A stretch of DNA of 52,383 nt from Anaerolineaceae bacterium (GTDB taxonomy: Bacteria; Chloroflexota; Anaerolineae; Aggregatilineales; Phototrophicaceae): NCBI GenBank assembly GCA_016124855.1, contig WGMX01000069.1, positions 1 to 52,383 of the forward strand. Reading direction: 5' to 3'. Below the pieces are notes generated by a model. The model made no database searches, was not told the origin of the DNA, and saw nothing but the letters and a program-made list of their open reading frames with translations. The position numbers were made by a program, and so were the translations under genes. Shown piece after piece: positions 16,123-24,887 of the stretch. Each line of letters starts with the position of its first letter. The first letter of the stretch is position 1.

Positions 16123-17034
16123 TTATACGTCCAGCAAATGGGCCATACGCGGTACGTAGCCGGTTAGGTCATGGAAACCGTCGGCAAAAGCGGCTTTGGC
16201 ACTGCCTATGATGAGTGTGGGAATATCGTTTTCGGTATGGTTGCGGCTGCCGATGTATTCCATATTGCCGTGATCGCTGGTGACAATGACTAGACCTTCA
16301 TCATCATTCCACTTTTCGATGACACCCGTCATTACGCCATCGAACAACTCGAGCAGTTCAATCCCGCGCGTTAGCGGCCCGCGATGACCAACATGGTCAG
16401 TCATCCAATGAGAGTGAAATGCGAAATCATAGCTGCGCGACATTTCGACGAGCAAATGTCCGGCTTCGCGGGCGGTATATACAGGCGTGTCATAGAGCTT
16501 TAGGTAACTGTGCCACGATTCGCCTGTCCATTCGGGTGTTAAGGCTTGTCGGGCTTTGAGTTCTTTCATGCCAAACAATTCTTGACCGGATTCGTAAGAC
16601 GCTTGCTGAATGCTGGATCGAAGCGTTTTGCCCCGCGCGATGTCGTAATGGAGTCCTTCGGGATAAGCATCGAGTAGGGCAGCTTTTTTGCCAGCACGTT
16701 TGACCTGCTTAAAGAAATTGTCTTTGGCAATAATTTCGCGCGTAGGTAAATTGGGCTTCGGGCCGTAATGTTCGCCAATCATTTGCGGTACATTAAGACC
16801 TGTGAGGATGGCGGCTTGTCCCGTTCCACTTTGAGGTCGTCCGGGTACGCCTAGACGTGGATCAGTTGGAATGAACAGCGCTCGTTCACTCTCTTGACAG
16901 CCGATATCGCTCAGCCAACGTTTGCCGTTGGTTAGCCCAGTGAGCGTAGGCATGTTGGCGGTGGCAAATGGATTGATAGCTGGATCATCGTCACCGAGAC
17001 CGATGCCGTCCAGAAAAAGCATCAAAATGTGCAT
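16123..17034 (-). CDS. Alkaline-phosphatase-superfamily metalloenzyme
   Basis: 303 residues. The N-terminal metal motif LFLDGIGLGDDD, the candidate nucleophile region GRPQSGTGQAAILTG, and the C-terminal TSDHGNMEYIGSRNHTENDIP match the core shared by phosphoglycerate mutase, phosphopentomutase and related enzymes. It is much shorter than the BPG-independent phosphoglycerate mutase (about 510) because the transferase insert domain is missing, so a hydrolase or a small mutase is more likely. The substrate is not assignable. It is probably cytoplasmic: no signal peptide. Confidence 0.8.
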   Translation of the reverse strand: MHILMLFLDGIGLGDDDPAINPFATANMPTLTGLTNGKRWLSDIGCQESERALFIPTDPRLGVPGRPQSGTGQAAILTGLNVPQMIGEHYGPKPNLPTREIIAKDNFFKQVKRAGKKAALLDAYPEGLHYDIARGKTLRSSIQQASYESGQELFGMKELKARQALTPEWTGESWHSYLKLYDTPVYTAREAGHLLVEMSRSYDFAFHSHWMTDHVGHRGPLTRGIELLELFDGVMTGVIEKWNDDEGLVIVTSDHGNMEYIGSRNHTENDIPTLIIGSAKAAFADGFHDLTGYVPRMAHLLDV

Positions 17035-17112
17035 AGCGGTTGTGCTTCTGATAACTGCAAACGCAATGAGAATAAAAACCGGATTGATGAAAGGGTAAGA
17101 CTGCTGATTATA

Positions 17113-17781
17113 TCAGTTTCTTCGCGAAATCATCTCGGCATATTCTAGTATGAAGGGGTTAGTGGCGCGTTCCTTACCGATTGTGGTCAAGTCCATATGA
17201 CCGGGTAACACTTTGGTTTCGTCACCGAGCGGTAGCAGTTTGTCAAAGATGGAACGCATCAACAGGTCATGGTCGCCACCGGGTAAATCGGTGCGCCCGA
17301 CGCTGCCAGCAAATAAACAGTCGCCGCTGATGACTAAGCCAGCATCGCGCATGTAAAAGGCGATATGTCCCGGCGCATGTCCGGGCGTATAGAGGGTTTC
17401 GAATTTGATTGCACCGAGTTCAATAATTTCGGATTCGGTCGTTAGCAAACGGTCAGGTTCGGCTGCTTCCAGGAAGGGCTGGCCTGTAAAACGGATACCG
17501 GTTTCAGGCAAACTTTTGAGCAAAGGCATTGAATCGCCATGAATATAAAACGGTGCGCCTGTGAGTTCCTTAAGTTCTTTACTCGCCAACACATGATCGA
17601 AGTGAGCATGTGTAGCCAAGATGAGTTTGATCGTCCAACCCGCGTCTTGAGCCGTTTTGAAGATTAACGGTGCTTGATCGACCGGATCAACGACAACTGC
17701 GTCGTTAGTATCAGTATCACCTAAGATGTAGCAGTGGGTTACGGCAAGTCCAAGTGTGAGGATACGAATTTCGATGCTCAT
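17113..17781 (-). CDS. MBL-fold hydrolase (glyoxalase II-like)
   Basis: 222 residues with HAHFDH (58-63), YTPGHAPGH, SGDCLFAGSVGRTDLPGGD and LPGHMDLTTIGKE, the complete di-metal ligand set of the YcbL/hydroxyacylglutathione-hydrolase-like group. It probably hydrolyses a thioester; the exact substrate is unknown. Its ATG overlaps the murJ TGA (17778-17781), so it is translationally coupled to murJ. Confidence 0.87.
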   Translation of the reverse strand: MSIEIRILTLGLAVTHCYILGDTDTNDAVVVDPVDQAPLIFKTAQDAGWTIKLILATHAHFDHVLASKELKELTGAPFYIHGDSMPLLKSLPETGIRFTGQPFLEAAEPDRLLTTESEIIELGAIKFETLYTPGHAPGHIAFYMRDAGLVISGDCLFAGSVGRTDLPGGDHDLLMRSIFDKLLPLGDETKVLPGHMDLTTIGKERATNPFILEYAEMISRRN

Positions 17782-19457
17782 GCGACCGCCTCGGTGAGTG
17801 TCTTGCGACGTAAGACCATATTGACCAGCATTTGGAGTTCGTGCATTTTGAGCAAATAGGCCGTGATAAGGAAGGCCAAACCGCCAGCTGCAACCATCAC
17901 TGCGACTTCAATCACAGTGAAAATGGTGCCGCGATTGCCGAGGCCAATGCCATGCCATATTGTGCTGACGATTACGATGATTAAACCCATAACAAGGCTG
18001 GCGGCGGTGGCTTTGAGAAAGGTCTGGGCAAGCAGAGACTCGTTTGCTCCGTGCCAGCGGCGGCGCAAAATCCAGAGCAAGCTCAAGACTTCGAAGGCGA
18101 CACCTGCTGAATTAGCCAGTGCCAGTGTACCGATATTTCCGATGGTACCAATTGTCCCCATGTAGGCGAAATTGGGGAATTGAGCGATCAACATGCGATG
18201 CAGGTAATTATTATGTTCCACGCTGGCGACATTGCTTAAAGCATAAGCCAGTACAAAGTTTATGATTGCTCCACCTGCCGCTGCCCACAAGGGAGTGAGG
18301 GTGTCTTTATCCGCATAGAAGCTGCGGGCAACGACTTCAAGGGCGGAATGAACAACGAGTCCAAGCGCAAAGAAGCGCAAGGTACTGTAAACCAGTACTG
18401 AGGCCGATGCGTCAAATGCGCCGCCCTCAAGCAGTGTAATAACTGGCTGTCCAATTAAGATGAGTCCAACCGCTGATGGAATGGTGGCGATGAGGATGAA
18501 ACGTAATGCGCCAGACATCGCTGCGCGTTTGCCGGATTCATCGCCGCGGTCACTCAGTGCAGCGAGGGTAGGAAAAATAACTGTTCCCATCGCGGTACCG
18601 ATCAGGGTTTCGGGGATTTGCATGAGTCGCCAGCCCCAACTGAGGGCGCTGACCGAACCTTCGCCCAAACGCGAGGCGATGTTGTTCATGAGCAAAAAGT
18701 TCAAACTGAATAAACCCAAGCCTGCTACACGCGGCAGCATCAAGCGCAGAACCTTCCAGAGCATAGGGTCTTTCCAGCCCATCTCGGCAGTCCAGCGGGC
18801 ACGGAAATGAATCAACCCCGGTACTTGGACGGCGAAATGCAGCGCTGCTCCCAGTACTGCGCCATAAGCGATACCGCGCACTCCAAAGGGCTTAATCAAG
18901 AAACCTGCGCCAAACAGGATGCCCAAGTCAAACATGATCGGCGCAATGGCCGGTAATAAGAAATGATTATGACTTTGAAGGATGCCCATCGAAATGCCGC
19001 TGACCGAAAAAATGAGCGTGCTGATCAGCAAAATGCGCATTAAATCGGCAGTTTGCTGCTGTGCGGCGGCATCAAATCCCGGCGCGACGACATTCGCAAC
19101 CCACCACGGCGCAGTGAAAAACACGATGATACTCACGACTGCGGTTGTGGCAAACACCGTGTTGATGACATGGCTGGTCAGTTTCCATGCACCATCTTTA
19201 TCGTCGCGGGCAAGATAACCACTGAAAATGGGGATGAAAGCGTGAGCCAGTGCGCCGCCAGATATGAGCGTGAAGATCAATTCCGGTAAGCTGTTCGCTG
19301 TTACGAAGGTGTCCCATTCGCGGCCAACCCCGAACACGCGCGCAATGATGATGGTTTGCGCGAGGCTAATAACCTTGGCGATGGCAAAGGCCGCCATTAC
19401 CACTAAAGTGGATCGGGCGATTTGGCGATTGCGGTTTTCAGTGGTCTGATTGCTCAT
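17778..19457 (-). CDS. murJ: Lipid II flippase MurJ
   Basis: MATE-like/MOP-superfamily integral membrane protein, 559 residues with about 14 hydrophobic segments, which moves lipid II across the membrane for cell-wall synthesis. The N-terminus has the conserved pattern FGVGREWDTFVTANSLPELIF and GALAHAFIPIFS. Its presence argues that the cell makes peptidoglycan. It starts 7 bp after the C39 gene stop and overlaps the MBL gene by 4 bp, giving a three-gene operon. Confidence 0.93.
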   Translation of the reverse strand: MSNQTTENRNRQIARSTLVVMAAFAIAKVISLAQTIIIARVFGVGREWDTFVTANSLPELIFTLISGGALAHAFIPIFSGYLARDDKDGAWKLTSHVINTVFATTAVVSIIVFFTAPWWVANVVAPGFDAAAQQQTADLMRILLISTLIFSVSGISMGILQSHNHFLLPAIAPIMFDLGILFGAGFLIKPFGVRGIAYGAVLGAALHFAVQVPGLIHFRARWTAEMGWKDPMLWKVLRLMLPRVAGLGLFSLNFLLMNNIASRLGEGSVSALSWGWRLMQIPETLIGTAMGTVIFPTLAALSDRGDESGKRAAMSGALRFILIATIPSAVGLILIGQPVITLLEGGAFDASASVLVYSTLRFFALGLVVHSALEVVARSFYADKDTLTPLWAAAGGAIINFVLAYALSNVASVEHNNYLHRMLIAQFPNFAYMGTIGTIGNIGTLALANSAGVAFEVLSLLWILRRRWHGANESLLAQTFLKATAASLVMGLIIVIVSTIWHGIGLGNRGTIFTVIEVAVMVAAGGLAFLITAYLLKMHELQMLVNMVLRRKTLTEAVA

Positions 19458-19464
19458 CGGCTAA

Positions 19465-21165
19465 CTACTTCGGCAGCGCATTAAGCGCGTCTTGGGCAGC
19501 GGTGTAACGCGGATTATGGGCGAGCGCCTGCCGGAATGAAGCGGCTGCTTTGGTATATTCTTTCTGTTCAGTATAGACTTTGCCCTGCCAGTAGTAAGTT
19601 TCTTCCACATATTGCCCACCGTTGAGCAAGTTGGCATTGGTGAGCGACATGATTTCATCATACCGTCCGACATTAAAATAGGCTTCAAAGGGCGTGAATT
19701 GGTACAACGTCATGCGCCAATGCAGGCCAACCTGACGGGCTTTGTCGAAGGCCGCTGCTGCTTGCTGGAATTTGCCGAGCTTTGTTAGCGATGAACCCAA
19801 ATTAAACCACGCAAAGGCATTTTGCGGATTGGTCAATGCTTCTTGCTGTGCGGTTGCCGCTGCCATTTCGGTGGCTTTAGTTACATCAGCACGGTCACCA
19901 AGCAGAGTGCGAACAAGTCCTTCTTCTTCTGGTTTGTACAAAACAATAAAAGTCCGGTTGAAGTTTTCCCAGAACGTGTCGAAATCATCGAAGCTCTTGG
20001 GCATACCGGTGCCGTTTTGGCCGGTTCCGAGGTAGCTGTCGTAGACGTAAAAATTCTGCTTGGTATCGTCATAACCCACGACTGTTTGATAGTGTCCGAG
20101 CCAGTCCGAGCCTTCAAACATATAGCCAGTTTCAATGAGGACCGGCAGCTTATGAGAGATAAGCTGTTTGATCAACTCCATATCGCCGCCGACGCGGTAC
20201 AGGGCGCGGATTTGGCTTTGTTGGTTGACGAAATTAACCAACTCCCACGGATTGACGTTCTTATCTTCGCGATCCGGTTTCAAGAAGCTAAGTGCATAGT
20301 CTTGATCACGCGTCCAGCCATAATAAGAGAGAGCCATTGTGATATTGGCGGGGCCACAGTTATTCCAGCCTTGTTTGACAGGGGTAATACCGGTGAGAAG
20401 GGCTGTGATTGGCGCCGGTGGTAGACTTGAACTTTGGCTGACAGCCACAGGCGCAGCGGCTGCTTGCGTCGGCGCGGGCAGCGAGGTTGCTGTGACTTCG
20501 ATAGTAGGTTGTGCTGTGGCGGAAGCCTCAATGGTTGGAATTGGTGATGAGGTAATGACTGCTGTGACCAGCGATTGCAGTACCGGTGTTGATGTCGCGG
20601 GAACGATGACGGCGACTGGAGCTTCTACAGTCGGCTCAACAGTTGCAGCCGTTGGCCCACTGGACGACGATGCGCCGAGGTCAAAGTTGGAGTGCAGCAG
20701 ATCATCCGCCGTAATGCCGCTTTCAACCGCTTCGGGCGTAGGTAGTGAACTATTAATCGGCGGCAGAGGTGGGGCAAACATGGCCATAAACGGTAGATAA
20801 TGCTTGACAGTCTCACGCTGACCCGGTTCCAAAATATTACGGAAAACCAGAGTAAAGGCGATCATGCCCACGATGCCCAATACAATCCATGCTGTGGTAA
20901 CCCAAACCGCAAAACGCCGTGGAAGGCTCTTGCGGAAGATAATTGCCGCTAAAATTGAGACGAAAACGACCAACGGAAGAACGATGACGGCTAATCCCAA
21001 GAGTAAACTCATCGACACTTTGCCCTGAATAACGAAGAAACTGCCGACCGCTGCGACCAGCAGCAACACAAAAATGCCAACTACCGACCACAATAAGAAG
21101 CGAGGTGGGGGTGCAATTCCGTCATCAAAATCGTGCGATGGCATACGCTTAATGTCCTGATTCAT
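19465..21165 (-). CDS. Membrane-anchored C39-like cysteine peptidase with TPR repeats
   Basis: 566 residues. Three membrane segments lie in the first 115 residues, followed by a Thr/Pro/Ser-rich spacer (about 125-260). A C39-type papain-like domain (about 262-420) has the oxyanion Gln and catalytic Cys in KQGWNNCGP, the His in GHYQTVVGYDD and an Asp in VYDSY. The C-terminus (about 440-566) carries TPR-like helices (AFAWFNLGSSLTKLGKFQQA, YYWQGKVYTEQKEYTKAA). The catalytic set is intact. The target is unknown; no ABC exporter or bacteriocin precursor is adjacent, so leader-peptide processing is unlikely. It is first in the operon with murJ. Confidence 0.87.
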   Translation of the reverse strand: MNQDIKRMPSHDFDDGIAPPPRFLLWSVVGIFVLLLVAAVGSFFVIQGKVSMSLLLGLAVIVLPLVVFVSILAAIIFRKSLPRRFAVWVTTAWIVLGIVGMIAFTLVFRNILEPGQRETVKHYLPFMAMFAPPLPPINSSLPTPEAVESGITADDLLHSNFDLGASSSSGPTAATVEPTVEAPVAVIVPATSTPVLQSLVTAVITSSPIPTIEASATAQPTIEVTATSLPAPTQAAAAPVAVSQSSSLPPAPITALLTGITPVKQGWNNCGPANITMALSYYGWTRDQDYALSFLKPDREDKNVNPWELVNFVNQQSQIRALYRVGGDMELIKQLISHKLPVLIETGYMFEGSDWLGHYQTVVGYDDTKQNFYVYDSYLGTGQNGTGMPKSFDDFDTFWENFNRTFIVLYKPEEEGLVRTLLGDRADVTKATEMAAATAQQEALTNPQNAFAWFNLGSSLTKLGKFQQAAAAFDKARQVGLHWRMTLYQFTPFEAYFNVGRYDEIMSLTNANLLNGGQYVEETYYWQGKVYTEQKEYTKAAASFRQALAHNPRYTAAQDALNALPK

Positions 21166-21252
21166 CTATCTGTCTTTCTTATGATCAGCGCGATTACAGT
21201 GTTACGCATCATCAATTGTTAGCTGATCTAATTTGACTTTACAGAAGGCTCT

Positions 21253-21282
21253 ATACTACAGAAAAGCATAGAAGGTAGTCAA
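21253..21282 (-). promoter_or_regulatory. Candidate promoter of the C39-murJ-MBL operon
   Basis: On the minus strand: TTGACT (21277-21282), an 18-bp spacer, and TAGTAT (21253-21258). This leaves a 5' leader of about 80 nt, which contains a 7-bp inverted repeat GATCAGC/GCTGATC (21183-21189 and 21222-21228). Confidence 0.45.
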
Positions 21283-21455
21283 GTTTGTCACATTTTCCTG
21301 AGTATTAACCGACGATTACTCACCGCCTGCCAGACGTTGAGTGTTTTTTTAAGCAACAACTCATTCAAATCGCATGTACCACTACAATAGCGCATAGAGT
21401 ATGCTTAACGATAGAACTTTTAGTGTTTACTCATCCGCATGGAGTACGTATTGGT

Positions 21456-22139
21456 ATGACTGAACTTTGGAATGTCGAATTGCATAGTCATACGCTTTGG
21501 TCGAAGGACTCACTTTCAAAATTTGAAGTGATCATCGATCTGTGCAAGCGGCGAAACATCAATCGAATAGCGATAACCGACCACAACACTGCTGATGGCG
21601 CGCTCGCGATGCAAAAAATCGCTCCCGAGCTGGTAATTGTGGGCGAAGAAATTATGACCACCGAAGGCGAAATATTAGCGTATTATGTACGCGAAAGTAT
21701 CCCTGCCGGTTTAAGCCCGGATGAAACGATTCGTCGTTTGCGTGATCAAGGCGCGATTATCAGTGTTTCGCATCCATTTGACCGCTTGCGGAAAGGGGCT
21801 TGGGGCGAGGAAGCACTGACGCGCATTGTTGAACAAGTAGACGCCATTGAAATTTTTAACGCCCGCTGTCTATATAAGGCCGATAATCAACAGGCGCTGG
21901 ATTTTGCTCAGAAGCATCAATTGAAGGGAACGGCTGGCTCGGATGCGCACAGTTGGCCTGAATATGGTCGGGCGATGACGCAGCTTAAACCTTTCAGTAA
22001 CGCGCGGGAATTTCTCGACTCGATACAAAGCGCTTCGTTCATCAAAAATTACAGTAGTGCCTATGTACATGGCCTCAGCACAGCCGCTAAATGGTCAAAG
22101 AAATTAGGTCTTAAGCCCCGCCTTTGGGCTGGGGGGTAG
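21456..22139 (+). CDS. PHP-domain phosphoesterase
   Basis: 227 residues. Metal ligands typical of the PHP superfamily are visible: ELHSHTLWSKDS, ITDHNT, GEEIMTTEGEILAYY, VSHPFDR and TAGSDAHS. It likely hydrolyses a phosphoester in a small nucleotide or sugar phosphate; the substrate is unknown. The ATG at 21456 is preferred because the PHP motif begins a few residues later; a GTG frame from 21423 adds 11 poor residues. Its 3' end overlaps the convergent PBP-like gene by 29 bp. Confidence 0.85.
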   Translation: MTELWNVELHSHTLWSKDSLSKFEVIIDLCKRRNINRIAITDHNTADGALAMQKIAPELVIVGEEIMTTEGEILAYYVRESIPAGLSPDETIRRLRDQGAIISVSHPFDRLRKGAWGEEALTRIVEQVDAIEIFNARCLYKADNQQALDFAQKHQLKGTAGSDAHSWPEYGRAMTQLKPFSNAREFLDSIQSASFIKNYSSAYVHGLSTAAKWSKKLGLKPRLWAGG

Positions 22140-23406
22140 CGGTCATTTGATAATTATGAGCCGTGCTGAGTACCTGCCCACCCATTTTTGCAGCTAGGTC
22201 AGTATCGCTCGTATCCTCAAGAACAATTGCGATAGCTGCGCCTTGGTTGCTGCCAGTGGTTACAAAACCAATAAACCATGATTGAGCCGTTGTTCCGACA
22301 TAGGCTATTCCCGCGTGACCGCTAATGATTAGGTTAGATTGGGCCGCTTTTTGTGCGGCTCCGATTTGTACCGTGGTTTGCATAATTGTTTGCATTTGCC
22401 GGGCGCTGTTGGCTGTCAGCATAGGTAACGGTGAGTAAACAGTTTTCGCGTCAATCCATGTGTCGGTGTTTGGCTGACGCGTCTGCAGCAGACTATAAGG
22501 TACAGGCGCATTCCCGTCATTAAAAATTGCGGCAGTGATGACAGCCATTTCGAGAGGTGTGACGGTAATACTTCCTTGCCCGAGTGCGTTATCAGTAAAG
22601 TTATCTGTTCCAAAGAGTGTCGTTTGTGTATTTGTTTCCTGATTTACTGGTGCAGTGACATAGCCGGTTAATGTTGGGGGATGATTTAAATCAAAGGTGT
22701 TAAAGCCAGATTGAATAGTTTCAAAACCCAACTCTTGTACCAATTTTGCAAATGGGTATGGACAGCCAAACGCATAGGCCTGCGTCAGAGTAAGTTTGTC
22801 GGTGGGCGGCTTTGCCACACAGTTAATCGTGACATCCCCGACTTTGACACTTTGATCAGCTTGGTCAATGCGGGTGTCAAGCGGATAATTGGCAAGTAGT
22901 GCCGCCGCCATCAACGGTGTTTGAAGCGCACTCCCCGGTTGATAGGCACCCTGTAATACGCGATTAAAAAAGGGTTTGCCCGCTGCTTTGGTGAGGGTTT
23001 CCCAATTGGTATCTAACGTGTTTGGATCATAAGTGGGCAGACTAACCATTGCTAGGACTTGGCCGGATGGTACATCGATTACAACGATAGAGCCGGTATG
23101 GCTGCCCATAACTTTGACGGCTTGCTGTTGAATGCTCAAGTCGAAAGTCAGGCGAATATCCGCACCTTTTTGAGTGCGGTGTAATAGTTCATCCGAAAGC
23201 GCTGTCATAAATTCTTTTCGGCTATTATCCCCGCGCAAGATGCTGTTGAATGCTGCTTCGGCTCCTCCGACACCATAACGGATGCTGGCGTAACCCAAGG
23301 CGCTGGACATCGCCGGGTATAAATAATGGCGTGTCAGGATGCCATCAGCGCCGGTTGTTGAGTTAACCAGTATCGTGCCGTTGCGATCAATTATTGCGCC
23401 CCGCAC
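22111..23406 (-). CDS. Catalytically degenerate penicillin-binding protein (body)
   Basis: Transpeptidase-fold protein of the class B PBP (FtsI/PbpA) type, 431 residues from a GTG at 23406 that has no ribosome site. RGAIIDRNG at the start and GQGSITVTPLEMA (277-289) identify the family. All three active-site motifs are altered. The SxxK site reads S159-A-L-Q (YQPGSALQ, Lys lost). The SxN region reads FGCPYPF. KTG reads H364-A-G (ISGHAGIA). It is very unlikely to be an active transpeptidase. The membrane anchor is encoded just upstream (23416-23562) in the same frame but is cut off by a TAA. It is adjacent to rodA, as in FHA-RodA-PbpA clusters. It is either a scaffold pseudoenzyme or a decaying gene. 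Confidence 0.8.
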   Translation of the reverse strand: MRGAIIDRNGTILVNSTTGADGILTRHYLYPAMSSALGYASIRYGVGGAEAAFNSILRGDNSRKEFMTALSDELLHRTQKGADIRLTFDLSIQQQAVKVMGSHTGSIVVIDVPSGQVLAMVSLPTYDPNTLDTNWETLTKAAGKPFFNRVLQGAYQPGSALQTPLMAAALLANYPLDTRIDQADQSVKVGDVTINCVAKPPTDKLTLTQAYAFGCPYPFAKLVQELGFETIQSGFNTFDLNHPPTLTGYVTAPVNQETNTQTTLFGTDNFTDNALGQGSITVTPLEMAVITAAIFNDGNAPVPYSLLQTRQPNTDTWIDAKTVYSPLPMLTANSARQMQTIMQTTVQIGAAQKAAQSNLIISGHAGIAYVGTTAQSWFIGFVTTGSNQGAAIAIVLEDTSDTDLAAKMGGQVLSTAHNYQMTATPQPKGGA

Positions 23407-23415
23407 GATTTGTTC

Positions 23416-23562
23416 TTAGGCTTGCACCAGTCGGGGATTGTCTTGACGTTGCAAGAGCGTGTCGGGTCCGACGACCGCCCAGTAAGCGGCTGCCATTGCA
23501 ACGACTCCCAATAATATGAGAATGCCAGTCATCAGACGGTTTATTTCACGGTTGAATTGCAT
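23416..23562 (-). pseudogene. N-terminal anchor of the PBP-like gene, ended by in-frame TAA
   Basis: An ATG at 23562, 2 bp after the rodA stop, opens a frame encoding a short cytoplasmic stretch and one membrane helix (LMTGILILLGVVAMAAAYW). It then reads LLQRQDNPRLVQA and stops at TAA (23416-23418, codon 49). The same frame continues EQIVRGAIIDRNG into the PBP body, exactly the sequence expected in class B PBPs, where Glu usually stands at the stop position. A single GAA to TAA change would explain it. A sequencing error, a real nonsense mutation or readthrough are the options. Confidence 0.8.
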
Positions 23563-23564
23563 GG

Positions 23565-24878
23565 TTAGTATTCCAACGCGGAAAGTCGCAGCAGCAAGCC
23601 GATGATGACAAAACTAGCCAACAGCGAACTACCCCCGTAACTGAGATAGGGAAGTGTAACCCCGGTTAACGGTACGAGTTTGAGGACGCCGGCCATAATT
23701 AAGAAACTCTGGGTCGCTATCAGCAGCGTTAGCCCGACCGCCAGCAGTGAAAGAAACGAGCGACGTTCCTGCTGAACGGCGATTTGCAGGCCGCGTGCGA
23801 CCAAAATACCAATACAGGCAATTACCGTGATAATGCCGAGTAAGCCCCATTCTTCGGCCAAAGCTGAGAATACAAAATCAGAATGGACAACCGGAATATA
23901 AGTTGGCGAGCCTTGTCCGACACCTTGCCCAAATGGGCCGCCAGCCGCAAAAGCGAGTAGACTTTGTACAATTTGAAATGCTCGTCCATCAGCCTCCGGC
24001 CATGGGTTGATCCAAATATCCATACGCAAACGTACGACAGGAAACGCTTTATAGGCCACTAAACCGGCGGCGATGATCAATAATGCACCGCTAATAGGTA
24101 CCAAATTTGAGCCGCTTGCCACATACAGCAGCAGCATAAAGATGGTGAAGAATAAAATGGCGGTTCCCAAATCTCTTTGCCACACCAAAATGAGAACGCA
24201 GATACCCCACATCAATATGATCGGCCCCAAAACACGGGGGGACATAGATATGTGCCAGCCTTGTCCATCGATCATTCCGGTACGGATTGCCGGATATTGC
24301 TCGGCTAGGTAACTGGCAAGAAAGGCGACCAGAATGATCTTGAGCGCCTCGGATGGCTGAAAGAAGATGCTGCCAAACCCCAGCCAAAGCTGCGGTGCAT
24401 TAACAAATCCCGACGGATTAGTTCCCAGAAGAATGGTTCCAAGTAAGAGCAGAATACCTAAAAGCAGTAAGACATAGCGAAATTGGCGCAGCCAGCGCAG
24501 GATGTGGGGCGTGATGGCGACCAGCAGCATTGCTGACACCGATATAGCTAACCAGATGGTTTGTCGTTCAGCAAATGCCGGTGCCAGCCGATCTATGAGG
24601 ATGAGACCCCAACCGCTGAGAAACATCGTTATCGGGAAGAGCAAAGGGTCGCGCCCCGGTAAATAGCGCTCGAGTAAGGTGCTGCCAATAATCGCGCTGA
24701 TAATCCACACGATTAAGTGTATCCACTCAGTGATGCGCGTGTCTGAATGGATGATAGTCATGGCAAAGAAGTTCACGAACAAAAATAGAGCCGATATGAC
24801 GAGCAATCGAACTTCGATGCGACGGGTATTCGCTTTTCCTTCGCGCTTGACCGTGAATATATCAGCAATAAATGTCAT
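23565..24878 (-). CDS. RodA/FtsW-family peptidoglycan polymerase
   Basis: SEDS glycosyltransferase that polymerises lipid II. 437 residues with 10 or more membrane segments. Conserved motifs: QPSEALK (174-180), RDLGTA (near 235), GQGVGQG (317-323), HSDFVFSALAEEWGLLG (332-348, with the Asp334 that corresponds to the essential residue of the family) and LTGVTLPYLSYGGSS near the C-terminus. It appears active. It is normally paired with a class B PBP, here encoded next to it but degenerate. It follows mtnP by 9 bp. Confidence 0.93.
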   Translation of the reverse strand: MTFIADIFTVKREGKANTRRIEVRLLVISALFLFVNFFAMTIIHSDTRITEWIHLIVWIISAIIGSTLLERYLPGRDPLLFPITMFLSGWGLILIDRLAPAFAERQTIWLAISVSAMLLVAITPHILRWLRQFRYVLLLLGILLLLGTILLGTNPSGFVNAPQLWLGFGSIFFQPSEALKIILVAFLASYLAEQYPAIRTGMIDGQGWHISMSPRVLGPIILMWGICVLILVWQRDLGTAILFFTIFMLLLYVASGSNLVPISGALLIIAAGLVAYKAFPVVRLRMDIWINPWPEADGRAFQIVQSLLAFAAGGPFGQGVGQGSPTYIPVVHSDFVFSALAEEWGLLGIITVIACIGILVARGLQIAVQQERRSFLSLLAVGLTLLIATQSFLIMAGVLKLVPLTGVTLPYLSYGGSSLLASFVIIGLLLRLSALEY

Positions 24879-24887
24879 GAGTGTTTC

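Noticed and set aside
16123..17034. Full BPG-independent phosphoglycerate mutase or phosphopentomutase
   Set aside because: At 303 residues it is too short for the mutase with its insert domain, and no specific signature of either enzyme is clear.
19465..21165. Bacteriocin-processing C39 exporter
   Set aside because: There is no ABC transporter core or ATPase domain; the membrane part has only three helices and the C-terminus is TPR-like.
23416..23418. TAA read as a sense codon (recoding of the genetic code)
   Set aside because: TAA ends many clearly real genes here (for example greA, the M23 lipoprotein gene and rodA), so a code change is not supported.
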